Source: an uncultured Clostridia bacterium
GTDB taxonomy: Bacteria; Bacillota; Clostridia; Christensenellales; UBA3700
Direction: 5' to 3'
Assembly: GCA_946623205.1 (NCBI GenBank)
Contig: CAMOQV010000049.1
Coordinates: 1 to 8,595, forward strand
DNA length: 8,595 nt
Below are positions 1 to 5,737 of this stretch, piece after piece. The position numbers were made by a program, and so were the translations under genes. Each line of letters starts with the position of its first letter. Within the stretch, counting starts at the first letter, position 1. The notes under the pieces are model-generated. The model was not told where the DNA came from. It made no database searches and saw nothing but the letters and a program-made list of their open reading frames with translations.

Positions 1-60
1 TAAAATTGCGCAAATTTTTGATAAAACAAGCAAATAATTATAAAATTGCGCAAATTTTTG
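1..60. repeat. 20-bp direct repeat with TTGCGCAA palindrome, two exact copies
   Basis: Bases 1-20 and 41-60 are identical (TAAAATTGCGCAAATTTTTG), 40 bases apart. Each copy centres on the perfect palindrome TTGCGCAA, with further A/T symmetry on each side after one mismatched pair. The intervening 21-40 matches the unit at about half of its positions, so the arrangement may be a 20-base tandem repeat with a degraded middle copy. The first copy starts at the window edge, so the array may continue to the left. It lies upstream of the operon promoter. It could be a pair of operators, an intergenic repeat, or a remnant of the 3' region of the preceding gene. Its role is not known. Confidence 0.6.
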
Positions 61-75
61 GTCTAATAGTATGGC

Positions 76-83
76 ATGCGCAT
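76..83. promoter_or_regulatory. ATGCGCAT palindrome next to the promoter -35
   Basis: ATGCGCAT is a perfect 8-base palindrome sharing the TGCGCA centre of the two repeats at 1-20 and 41-60. It ends three bases before the -35 hexamer at 87-92, a position where a bound protein could touch RNA polymerase. Regulation is inferred from position and symmetry only. Confidence 0.3.
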
Positions 84-86
84 AAA

Positions 87-115
87 TTGACTATTAATAA
101 TTAAATAGATATAAT
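87..115 (+). promoter_or_regulatory. Sigma-A promoter of the export protein-prmA-rsmE-mtaB-HIT operon
   Basis: The -35 is TTGACT (87-92) and the -10 is TATAAT (110-115), separated by exactly 17 bases. That is 11 of 12 consensus positions. The expected transcription start is near 122, which leaves a leader of only about 13 bases before the ATG at 135. The ribosome binding site AAAGAGG (124-130) would then sit almost at the 5' end of the mRNA. No other comparably good promoter was noticed before the terminator at 4086, so this one probably drives all five genes. Confidence 0.85.
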
Positions 116-134
116 CTATACACAAAGAGGATTT

Positions 135-797
135 ATGGCTGAATCAATTGTAAGTTTTTTTAGAGATTTGATTGGAAATGATTACATTACAGTATTTATT
201 GTTTCTATGATTCCATTTGTAGAAGTTAGAGGTTCAATCCCAATAGCAATAGCAATGGGAATGAATGTATTTGCTGCATTTGGTCTTGCATTTTTAGGAT
301 CAGCTATATGGTGTCCAATAGTTTTAGCAATCTTAAGACCGATTATTAATTGGCTTAAAAAGTTCAAGGTATTTAGAGCTATAGTTGAAGCTATAGAAGA
401 TGGATTTAAATCTAAAGCAAAAGGCGTTGAAGATAAGGCAAATCAATTTGATGCATCTAAAATTGAAAGAAGAAAGATGCTAGGTCTTTATGCATTTGTA
501 GCATTCCCAGTCCCAATGACAGGAGTTTGGACAGGTTCAGCTATTGGTGCATTTTTAGATATGAGTTTTTGGAAGGCTATGCTAGTAGTAATCGTTGGCG
601 ATTTGACTGCTTGCATAATTATGTCTATTTTGTCTTATTTTGCAGCTGCATATATCGATATAATACTACTTGTAGTATTCATAATTGTTATATTAGCAAT
701 TGCGTATTTTATTGCAAGAGTTATTTATAAGGCTGTAAAGAAGTCTAAAGAAGCAAAAATCGAGGGTACAAATGATACTGAAGGAACTAACAATTGA
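135..797 (+). CDS. Small multidrug export family membrane protein (COG2426 / PF06695)
   Basis: A 220-residue integral membrane protein of the 'small multi-drug export' family. The two family signatures are visible: a segment with PFVEVRGSIP (residues 27-36) and a later one with PVPMTGVWTGS (about 125-135). The resemblance of the two suggests an internal duplication. Hydrophobic spans lie near residues 15-30, 36-70, 117-140, 147-170 and 174-197. A charged, probably cytoplasmic loop occupies about 74-116, and the tail is hydrophilic. GAGG at 127-130 lies four bases before the ATG. The family name comes from limited early evidence, and the substrate is unknown; transport is inferred from family and topology. 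It is the first gene of the operon, and its last 26 bases overlap prmA, so the two are probably translationally coupled. A membrane protein leading a set of RNA and protein modification genes is somewhat unexpected. Confidence 0.85.
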   Translation: MAESIVSFFRDLIGNDYITVFIVSMIPFVEVRGSIPIAIAMGMNVFAAFGLAFLGSAIWCPIVLAILRPIINWLKKFKVFRAIVEAIEDGFKSKAKGVEDKANQFDASKIERRKMLGLYAFVAFPVPMTGVWTGSAIGAFLDMSFWKAMLVVIVGDLTACIIMSILSYFAAAYIDIILLVVFIIVILAIAYFIARVIYKAVKKSKEAKIEGTNDTEGTNN

Positions 798-1707
798 ATC
801 AACACATGAGGCTTCAGAATTAGTAGCCGATTTGTTGTGGGATATATCTGAGCAAGGTGTAAATATTTACGACAAGCAAGATTTAATGGATTTAATCCAA
901 ACACAAGGCTTTTGGGATTATGTAGATTCAGAAGCGTTTAATTTAGACGATAAGGTTTATATAAAAGCATATTTTAAAGCAGACGAAATAGATGAAAAAG
1001 TTGAAGAAGTAAAAGCAAGACTTGCTGAACTAAAATTAAGATCTTTATATCCATTAGGCACTTTAGAGATGACAATAAACGATGTGGATGATAAAGCTTG
1101 GTTTGAAAACTGGAAAAAGACTTATAAGCCAATTGAATGCAAGAAAATCATGATTGTTCCAAAATGGATCAACGAAGAATTCAAGGACAAGATTGTTATA
1201 AAGATGGATCCTGGAATGGCATTTGGAAGTGGTGAACATGAAAGCACAAAGATGTGTTTAGAGTTCTTGCAAGAGATTAAAGTTGAAGGGAAAAGCGTTG
1301 TCGATGTTGGATGCGGTTCTGGTATATTAGCATTGTCTGCAAAAGCACTAGGCGCAAAAGATATTGAAGCTTATGATATAGACGATATTGCCGTATCTGC
1401 TGCAAAGATAAATGCAAAGGAAAATGGCTTTGAAGATATAAAGATAGAAAATTCAAATTTGCTTGAAAAGTCTAATAAGACTTTCGATGTTGTGCTTGCA
1501 AACATTACATCAGAAGTTTTAAAGATGCTTGCAAAGAGTTTAAGAAAGTATGTCAATAAAGATGGCATAGTAATTATAAGTGGAATACTAGAATCTTTAG
1601 AACATGAAGTTTTAAAGGCCTTTACGGATTTAGATTTTGAAGTAATGGATAGAAAGCATAAAGGAGAATGGGTAGCATTTAAGCTAAAGGTTAAAGATGG
1701 AAATTAG
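772..1707 (+). CDS. prmA: Ribosomal protein L11 methyltransferase PrmA
   Basis: A cytoplasmic SAM-dependent enzyme that methylates lysines and the N-terminal amino group of ribosomal protein L11. At 311 residues it is full length for the family. The N-terminal substrate-recognition domain covers about residues 1-100. The signature DPGMAFGSGEHEST (146-159) corresponds to the usual DPGLAFGTGTHPTT. The SAM-binding motif I is VVDVGCGSG (177-185), the acidic strand-2 end is YDID (201-204), and the catalytic-domain motif is ANI (243-245). The start at 772 lies inside the preceding gene and has GAGGG about five bases upstream; the N-terminus MILKELTIES fits family members. The 3' end overlaps rsmE by 11 bases. 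In many Bacillota prmA sits between dnaJ and rsmE. The rsmE side is conserved here, but dnaJ is not the upstream neighbour. Expression is expected from the promoter at 87-115. Confidence 0.96.
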   Translation: MILKELTIESTHEASELVADLLWDISEQGVNIYDKQDLMDLIQTQGFWDYVDSEAFNLDDKVYIKAYFKADEIDEKVEEVKARLAELKLRSLYPLGTLEMTINDVDDKAWFENWKKTYKPIECKKIMIVPKWINEEFKDKIVIKMDPGMAFGSGEHESTKMCLEFLQEIKVEGKSVVDVGCGSGILALSAKALGAKDIEAYDIDDIAVSAAKINAKENGFEDIKIENSNLLEKSNKTFDVVLANITSEVLKMLAKSLRKYVNKDGIVIISGILESLEHEVLKAFTDLDFEVMDRKHKGEWVAFKLKVKDGN

Positions 1708-2428
1708 AAGGTTTTTTGTCCCAAATGAGGCAGCATACGACAACTATATAACAATTGATGGTGACCAATTTGTTCATATGACAAAGGTATTGAGATACAA
1801 AGTTGGCTATCAATTGATTATTTGTTTGGATGATGGCTGCGATTATCATTGCACAATTATGGAAATGGATAAAAAGTCTGCTAAGGCTAGAATTGATTTA
1901 GTTGAAAAAAACAATGCGATGCCATATACAAAGATTACTTTATACCAAGCACTTCCAAAGGGTGATAAGTTGGACTTAATCACTCAAAAGTGTACAGAAC
2001 TTGGAATTTATGCTATAAAGCCATTTTTATCTAAATATACAAACGAGACTAAATACAATAAAGAAAGAATGCAAAAAATTGGTATGGAAAGCTGTAAGCA
2101 ATGTGGACGTGGTAAATTGCCAATACTTGGCGATTTATGTAACTTTGATGAAATGCTTGAAGATGCCAAGAAGAATGACATTCTTATTATGCCTTATGAG
2201 AATGCTACAGTTGGTAGAATCTCATCAATTAGAAATTTAAAGCAAGCCAAAACTATTGGTATCATAATAGGATCTGAGGGCGGTTTTTCTGAAGAAGAAG
2301 TCAAGAAAGCTAAAAAAGAAGCTAAAGCAAAGATTGTATCACTTGGAAATAGAATACTTCGTTGCGAAACTGCAGCCATAGTTGCAAACACACTTTTGAT
2401 GTATGAGTTAGGAGAGCTTTCAAAATGA
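1697..2428 (+). CDS. rsmE: 16S rRNA (uracil(1498)-N3)-methyltransferase RsmE
   Basis: A SPOUT-class methyltransferase that makes m3U1498 in the decoding region of 16S rRNA using SAM. At 243 residues it has normal length. The N-terminal PUA-like domain covers about residues 1-70, including FVHMTKVLRYKVG. The knotted SPOUT domain follows, with QALPKGDKLDLITQKCTELG (84-103), SCKQCGRGKLP (132-142), the SAM-loop GIIIGSEGGFS (188-198) and the knot motif RILRCETAA (219-227). The SAM loop reads GSEGG where most relatives have GPEGG, a mild substitution. The ATG at 1697 overlaps the end of prmA and has AAAGG seven bases upstream. The stop TGA shares bases with the ATG of mtaB (ATGA at 2425-2428), the classic sign of translational coupling. 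Confidence 0.95.
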   Translation: MEIRRFFVPNEAAYDNYITIDGDQFVHMTKVLRYKVGYQLIICLDDGCDYHCTIMEMDKKSAKARIDLVEKNNAMPYTKITLYQALPKGDKLDLITQKCTELGIYAIKPFLSKYTNETKYNKERMQKIGMESCKQCGRGKLPILGDLCNFDEMLEDAKKNDILIMPYENATVGRISSIRNLKQAKTIGIIIGSEGGFSEEEVKKAKKEAKAKIVSLGNRILRCETAAIVANTLLMYELGELSK

Positions 2429-3663
2429 AAGTAGTCGTTTACAACCTTGGTTGTAAGGTTAACCAATACGAGTGCGATTCAATTATTAAATCCCTAAAAG
2501 AAAAAGGATATGATGTATCTTGTGATTTAGAATATGCAGATGCGTATATTTTAAATACTTGTGCAGTAACAAACGAGGCAGAAAGAAAATCTCGTCAAGC
2601 AGTTGAAAGATGCATTAAATTCAACGAAAATGCAAAAGTATATATTTTAGGTTGTGCATCTCAAAACAACCCAGATCAATTTATTAAAAAAGATAATGTG
2701 CAATATGTTATAGGCACTGCAAACAAAATGAGCATTGTTGATTCATTTGAAAAAGTTGGACAAGATGTCCAAGAATTGCCAACAACATATGAAGATGATT
2801 TTTCGCCAGCAATAAATAGGACGCGTGCATACATAAAGATACAAGATGGATGTAATAGATTTTGCACTTATTGTTTAATTCCTTATGTTAGAGGAAGATC
2901 AAGATCTAGAGATATAAAATCTGTAGTTTTAGAAATTGAAGAACTTTCAAAATTCACAAAAGAAATTGTTATAACAGGTATAGATTTATCTTTCTATGGG
3001 AAAGATATTGGTTGTACATTTACAGATTTAATCAAGGAATTAAAGGATATAAATGTAAGAATAAGATTAGGCTCTTTAGAGGTTAGCTTAATTAATAAAG
3101 AACTATTGGATGCACTTAAAGATTTAAAGATGTTCTGTCCACAATTCCATTTGTCTTTACAAAGCGGTGATGATGCTGTTTTAAAGAGAATGAATAGACA
3201 TTATAAAACTAGTGATTTTAAAGCAGAAGTTGACCTAATAAGAGAGTATTTTCCAGACGCAGGAATATCTACAGATATAATCTTTGGATTCCCAAAAGAA
3301 AGTGAAGAAGAATTTGAAAACACACTTGAGTTTATGAAAGAGATTGGCTTTATGCAAGTTCATATATTCCCATATTCAAAGCGCGAAGGAACAGTTGCTG
3401 CTAAGATGGAACAGGTGGATGGAAATATTAAAAAACAAAGATGCAAAAAGGCAGAAGAGTTAGCTTTAAAACTTAAACAAGATTATTACAAGACAATGCT
3501 AGGCAAAACTTTAGAGGTTTTGGTTGAAGAAGAGCACGATGGATATTTCGAAGGATATTCAAGAGAATATATCCGTGTTAAGATAAAGAATGCTAAATGC
3601 GGTGAAATAATAAATGTAAAAGCAAAATCTATAGATTATGATACAATAATTGCGGAGGCGTAA
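2425..3663 (+). CDS. mtaB: tRNA t6A37 methylthiotransferase MtaB
   Basis: A radical-SAM enzyme that adds a methylthio group to t6A at position 37 of ANN-decoding tRNAs, giving ms2t6A. All three domains are present in its 412 residues. The N-terminal UPF0004 domain carries the cysteines for the auxiliary 4Fe-4S cluster: C10 (LGCKVNQ), C46 (NTCAVT) and C77 (LGCASQ). The radical-SAM core has C143, C147 and C150 in DGCNRFCTYC. A TRAM-type RNA-binding domain occupies about 350-412. The GCKVNQYE and NTCAVT forms point to MtaB rather than MiaB or RimO. GGAG at 2411-2414 lies ten bases before the start, inside the rsmE coding region. The gene after it starts one base past its stop codon. No key residue is missing. 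Confidence 0.95.
   Translation: MKVVVYNLGCKVNQYECDSIIKSLKEKGYDVSCDLEYADAYILNTCAVTNEAERKSRQAVERCIKFNENAKVYILGCASQNNPDQFIKKDNVQYVIGTANKMSIVDSFEKVGQDVQELPTTYEDDFSPAINRTRAYIKIQDGCNRFCTYCLIPYVRGRSRSRDIKSVVLEIEELSKFTKEIVITGIDLSFYGKDIGCTFTDLIKELKDINVRIRLGSLEVSLINKELLDALKDLKMFCPQFHLSLQSGDDAVLKRMNRHYKTSDFKAEVDLIREYFPDAGISTDIIFGFPKESEEEFENTLEFMKEIGFMQVHIFPYSKREGTVAAKMEQVDGNIKKQRCKKAEELALKLKQDYYKTMLGKTLEVLVEEEHDGYFEGYSREYIRVKIKNAKCGEIINVKAKSIDYDTIIAEA
3654..3658 (+). promoter_or_regulatory. Ribosome binding site that fixes the HIT gene start
   Basis: GGAGG lies inside the last codons of mtaB, six bases before the ATG at 3665. A longer reading frame from the TTG at 3650 would start upstream of this site and translate through it, adding an arginine-rich stub (MRRRN) not expected in HIT proteins. 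The ATG at 3665 is therefore preferred. Confidence 0.85.
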
Positions 3664-3664
3664 T

Positions 3665-4009
3665 ATGGACGATTGTTTATTTTGTAAAATGGTTAAAGGT
3701 GAAATTCCTTGCACAAAATTATATGAAGATGAAGATATGATAGTAATTAAAGATATATCTCCAACTCCAAAGATTCATTATTTAATGATCCCAAAAGAAC
3801 ATTATGCAGATATAACTGAATTAAATGATGAAAGAGCTCAAACTCTTGGAAGAATGTTAAAGAAGGGTGCTGAGCTTGCAGATAAGACTCTAAATATGAA
3901 AGATGGCTTTAGATTAGTTAACAATAAAGGGGCGCATGGATGCCAATCAATAAAGCACCTACATTTCCATATTATTGGCGGTGAACAACTACAAGATAGA
4001 ATGGGTTAA
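3665..4009 (+). CDS. HIT (histidine triad) family nucleotide hydrolase
   Basis: A 114-residue HINT-type histidine triad protein, probably a cytoplasmic dimer hydrolysing purine nucleoside phosphoramidates or related adenylated compounds; the physiological substrate in bacteria is poorly defined. It begins DDCLFCKM, with C4 and C7 in the CxxC often found in this branch, where with H46 and another His it can form a zinc site. The active-site triad is HLHFH (H98, H100, H102) in KHLHFHIIGG, near the C-terminus as in family members. A GRRVNNKG-like strand is seen as FRLVNNKGAHG (82-92). The start is chosen by GGAGG at 3654-3658. It is separated from the mtaB stop by one base and closes the operon before the terminator at 4086. 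In many Clostridia rpsU and a YqeY-like gene follow at this point; neither is present here. Confidence 0.93.
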   Translation: MDDCLFCKMVKGEIPCTKLYEDEDMIVIKDISPTPKIHYLMIPKEHYADITELNDERAQTLGRMLKKGAELADKTLNMKDGFRLVNNKGAHGCQSIKHLHFHIIGGEQLQDRMG

Positions 4010-4045
4010 AAAATAGCACTTGTTTTTTTGTGATATAAATGCTAT

Positions 4046-4118
4046 TATAATAGTGTTATTGCCTAGGGCAAGACATAGGGAGAAGATAAAGGGCTGTCAA
4101 ATGCCCTTTATTTTTTTT
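4046..4118 (+). ncRNA. Possible short RNA or operon 3' tail between the HIT gene and the repeat array
   Basis: A perfect -10-like TATAAT (4046-4051) is followed about 35 bases later by an intrinsic terminator. A transcript starting near 4058 would be about 60 bases long, with a small hairpin TTGCC/GGCAA (4059-4063 and 4067-4071) and the terminator stem. There is no convincing -35: TTGTTT at 4020 is 20 bases away and the 17-base position is all T. The same bases are also simply the 3' untranslated tail of the HIT operon, which is the safer reading. In that tail GGGCA (4066-4070) could pair with TGCCC (4102-4106) as an alternative to the terminator stem. Confidence 0.2.
4086..4118 (+). terminator. 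Rho-independent terminator of the prmA-HIT operon
   Basis: A nine-pair stem (4086-4094 with 4103-4111, core AAAGGGC/GCCCTTT) has an eight-base loop and runs into eight T residues (4111-4118). It lies about 75 bases after the HIT stop. It separates the housekeeping operon from the repeat array and ATPase gene, which begin only 13 bases further on. Confidence 0.88.
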
Positions 4119-4130
4119 GCTTTCATAATT

Positions 4131-4281
4131 CAAAAATGTTGGAAAAGCGTAAAAATCAACGGTCAAAAATGTTGGAAAAGCGGGAAAATTGATGCCCAAA
4201 AATGTTGGAAAAGCGTAAAAAATTATAGTAAAAAATGTTGGAAAAGCGTAAATTTTGATGTATAATATTGTTGGAAAAGCG
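4131..4281 (+). repeat. Five-copy 33-bp-period array, 19-bp core, upstream of the ATPase gene
   Basis: The core CAAAAATGTTGGAAAAGCG starts at 4131, 4164, 4197, 4230 and 4263, so the period is exactly 33 bases every time. Copies 1-3 are identical. Copy 4 changes only the first base, and copy 5 keeps TGTTGGAAAAGCG but differs in the first part. The 14-base stretches between cores are degenerate versions of a TAAAAATTGATGGT-like sequence, so the whole unit is probably an old tandem duplication in which only the core has stayed constant. The core is not palindromic. The spacers are too short and too alike for a CRISPR array. The last core ends at the ribosome binding site of the ATPase gene, and the array contains that gene's promoter, so a regulatory role (operators or iterons) is the leading inference. 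Confidence 0.9.
4238..4266 (+). promoter_or_regulatory. Promoter of the ATPase gene, embedded in the repeat array
   Basis: TTGGAA (4238-4243), inside core 4, and a perfect TATAAT (4261-4266), overlapping the start of core 5, are exactly 17 bases apart. The -35 matches four of six consensus bases. Each of the five cores contains the same TTGGAA, but only core 4 has a -10 at the right distance: the corresponding positions after cores 1-3 read GTCAAA, CCCAAA and GTAAAA. Transcription should start near 4273, leaving a leader of about 23 bases with GGAGG at 4281-4285. A protein bound to the cores would cover the -35 and the start site. Confidence 0.7.
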
Positions 4282-4295
4282 GAGGAAATAAGGCT

Positions 4296-5609
4296 ATGTA
4301 TAGAAAAATATCTACTTATATAGAAGAATATTTGACAGGCGATGAAGATAGAATATTATGCATCGATGGGGCAAGACAAGTAGGAAAGTCATATGTTATT
4401 AGAGAATTAGCAAAAAAGCACTTTGCTAATTATATTGAACTAAATATGGCAGATGATAAAGTTGGAGATAGATTATTTGCAAACGTTAAGACTGTAGAAT
4501 CATTTTATATACAATTAAGTGTAAAGTATGGAGCAAAATTACACGAGAGAAAAAACACAATTGTGTTTATTGATGAAATCCAAGAATATCCAGAATTGCT
4601 AACTTTACTTAAACCATTAAGAAATGATAATAGATTTAAGTATATATGCAGCGGTTCTGAACTTGGGTTAGCTTTGTCTAAGACCACATTAATTCCAATG
4701 GGATCTATAATTGAAAAGAAGATGTACCCTATGGATTTTGAAGAATTTTTGCTAGCTAATTCGGTAGGTGAAGATGTAATAAATTATTTAAGAGATTCTT
4801 TTTTAAAGAAATTGTCTTTAGAAGAGTCTTTGCATAATAAGATTTTAAATTTATTTAAGACATATTTATATGTAGGTGGAATGCCAGATTCTGTTAAACA
4901 ATATGTTGAAACCAAAAATGTTTATAAAATAAGAGAAACGCAAGAAAATATTATTAGCTTTTATTCAGAAGATGCAGCTAAATATGATAAAGAGAATAAA
5001 TTGAAAATTAAGCGTATATATGAATTATTACCTTCAAGTATTGAGAATAAGGTTAAAAGAATTCAATATAAGGCAATTGAGAATATCGAAGATGTGCGAT
5101 ATACAAAATATATTAATGAATTCGATTATCTATTGTCGTCAGGCATAGCGTTGGATACAAAAGCTGTTTCAGAACCGAAGTTCCCATTAGTGCAATCAAG
5201 TAGCAAGAATTTAATAAAACTTTATATGAACGATGTGGGATTGTTGACTGCGCTCTTGTATAAAAGCAACATTAATGCAATTACAGATAAAGACAGTGGC
5301 ATTAATTTGGGGGCTGTTTATGAAACAGTAGTTGCACAAGAATTAAAGTCACATGGGCATGAACTATATTATTATGATAGAAAAAAGATTGGAGAGGTTG
5401 ATTTTTTAGTAGATGATTACGATAGTTTAAATGTCCTTCCTATAGAGATTAAGTCGGGAAAAGATTATAGAAACTTTAGAGCTTTACCAAAACTACTGGA
5501 AAACGATAACTATAAGATGACAAAAGGGTTTGTTTTAAGCAATTCTCGAGAAGTGGTTGTTGATGAAAAAATAGTATATTTGCCAATTTACTATATTATG
5601 TTTATTTGA
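4296..5609 (+). CDS. AAA+ ATPase with C-terminal DUF4143 / PD-(D/E)XK-like domain (COG1373)
   Basis: A 437-residue ATP-binding protein of the AAA_14-DUF4143 family, whose cellular role is unknown. The N-terminal ATPase domain has Walker A GARQVGKS (25-32), Walker B IVFIDEIQ (89-96, D93 and E94) and a sensor-like CSGSELG (118-124). A helical middle part, about 145-330, includes YVGGMPDSV. The C-terminal domain resembles restriction-endonuclease folds: E343 in YETVVAQEL, GEVDFLV with D369, and IEIKSGK with E384 and K386, so nuclease chemistry is possible but unproven. No membrane segment or signal peptide is seen. GGAGG (4281-4285) is ten bases before the ATG. The gene stands alone, after a terminator and its own array-borne promoter; no clear terminator follows, so read-through into the next gene is possible. 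Relatives are scattered, often multi-copy accessory genes in gut bacteria, consistent with horizontal acquisition. Confidence 0.9.
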   Translation: MYRKISTYIEEYLTGDEDRILCIDGARQVGKSYVIRELAKKHFANYIELNMADDKVGDRLFANVKTVESFYIQLSVKYGAKLHERKNTIVFIDEIQEYPELLTLLKPLRNDNRFKYICSGSELGLALSKTTLIPMGSIIEKKMYPMDFEEFLLANSVGEDVINYLRDSFLKKLSLEESLHNKILNLFKTYLYVGGMPDSVKQYVETKNVYKIRETQENIISFYSEDAAKYDKENKLKIKRIYELLPSSIENKVKRIQYKAIENIEDVRYTKYINEFDYLLSSGIALDTKAVSEPKFPLVQSSSKNLIKLYMNDVGLLTALLYKSNINAITDKDSGINLGAVYETVVAQELKSHGHELYYYDRKKIGEVDFLVDDYDSLNVLPIEIKSGKDYRNFRALPKLLENDNYKMTKGFVLSNSREVVVDEKIVYLPIYYIMFI

Positions 5610-5653
5610 TAATAAAGGATATGGCATTTAGAGTGAAATTATTTGCTACAATC

Positions 5654-5682
5654 TTGACTATGCTTTGTCTCTACTCTATAGT
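5654..5682 (+). promoter_or_regulatory. Sigma-A promoter of the 160-residue protein gene
   Basis: TTGACT (5654-5659) and TATAGT (5677-5682) are 17 bases apart, ten of twelve consensus positions. The expected start is near 5689, about 49 bases before the ATG at 5738. The -35 hexamer is identical to those at 87 and 7092. Confidence 0.75.
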
Positions 5683-5699
5683 AAATAAATGAAAAATAG

Positions 5700-5708
5700 T
5701 GATATAAT
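5700..5708 (+). promoter_or_regulatory. Possible second, extended -10 promoter
   Basis: TGATATAAT is a perfect extended -10 (TGnTATAAT) with no recognisable -35. It would start transcription near 5715, about 23 bases before the same gene. The region is very AT-rich, so chance is a real alternative. Confidence 0.35.
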
Positions 5709-5737
5709 TTTTATAATTAAAAAAAACGAGGTAAATT

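Noticed and set aside
1..60. The repeats at 1-20 and 41-60 as intrinsic terminators
   Set aside because: Each can fold as AAAATT/AATTTT around GCGCA, but the stem is all A/T and the T run is short, so a stable terminator is unlikely.
3650..3664. TTG start for the HIT gene at 3650
   Set aside because: It precedes and translates the ribosome binding site GGAGG; the ATG at 3665 is correctly spaced and gives the usual family N-terminus.
4020..4265. 81-residue protein gene with CWKS repeats
   Set aside because: It would start at a TTG with no ribosome binding site, run through the operon terminator and end inside the ATPase promoter. It is best explained as the translation of a DNA repeat.
4131..4281. 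CRISPR array
   Set aside because: Repeats are regularly spaced, but the 14-base spacers are too short and resemble one another, the repeat decays toward the gene, and no cas genes are present.
5621..5692. 23-residue hydrophobic small protein (MAFRVKLFATILTMLCLY...)
   Set aside because: The AGGA is only one base before the ATG, and the frame overlaps both hexamers of the promoter at 5654-5682. Probably chance, though small membrane peptides of this kind exist.
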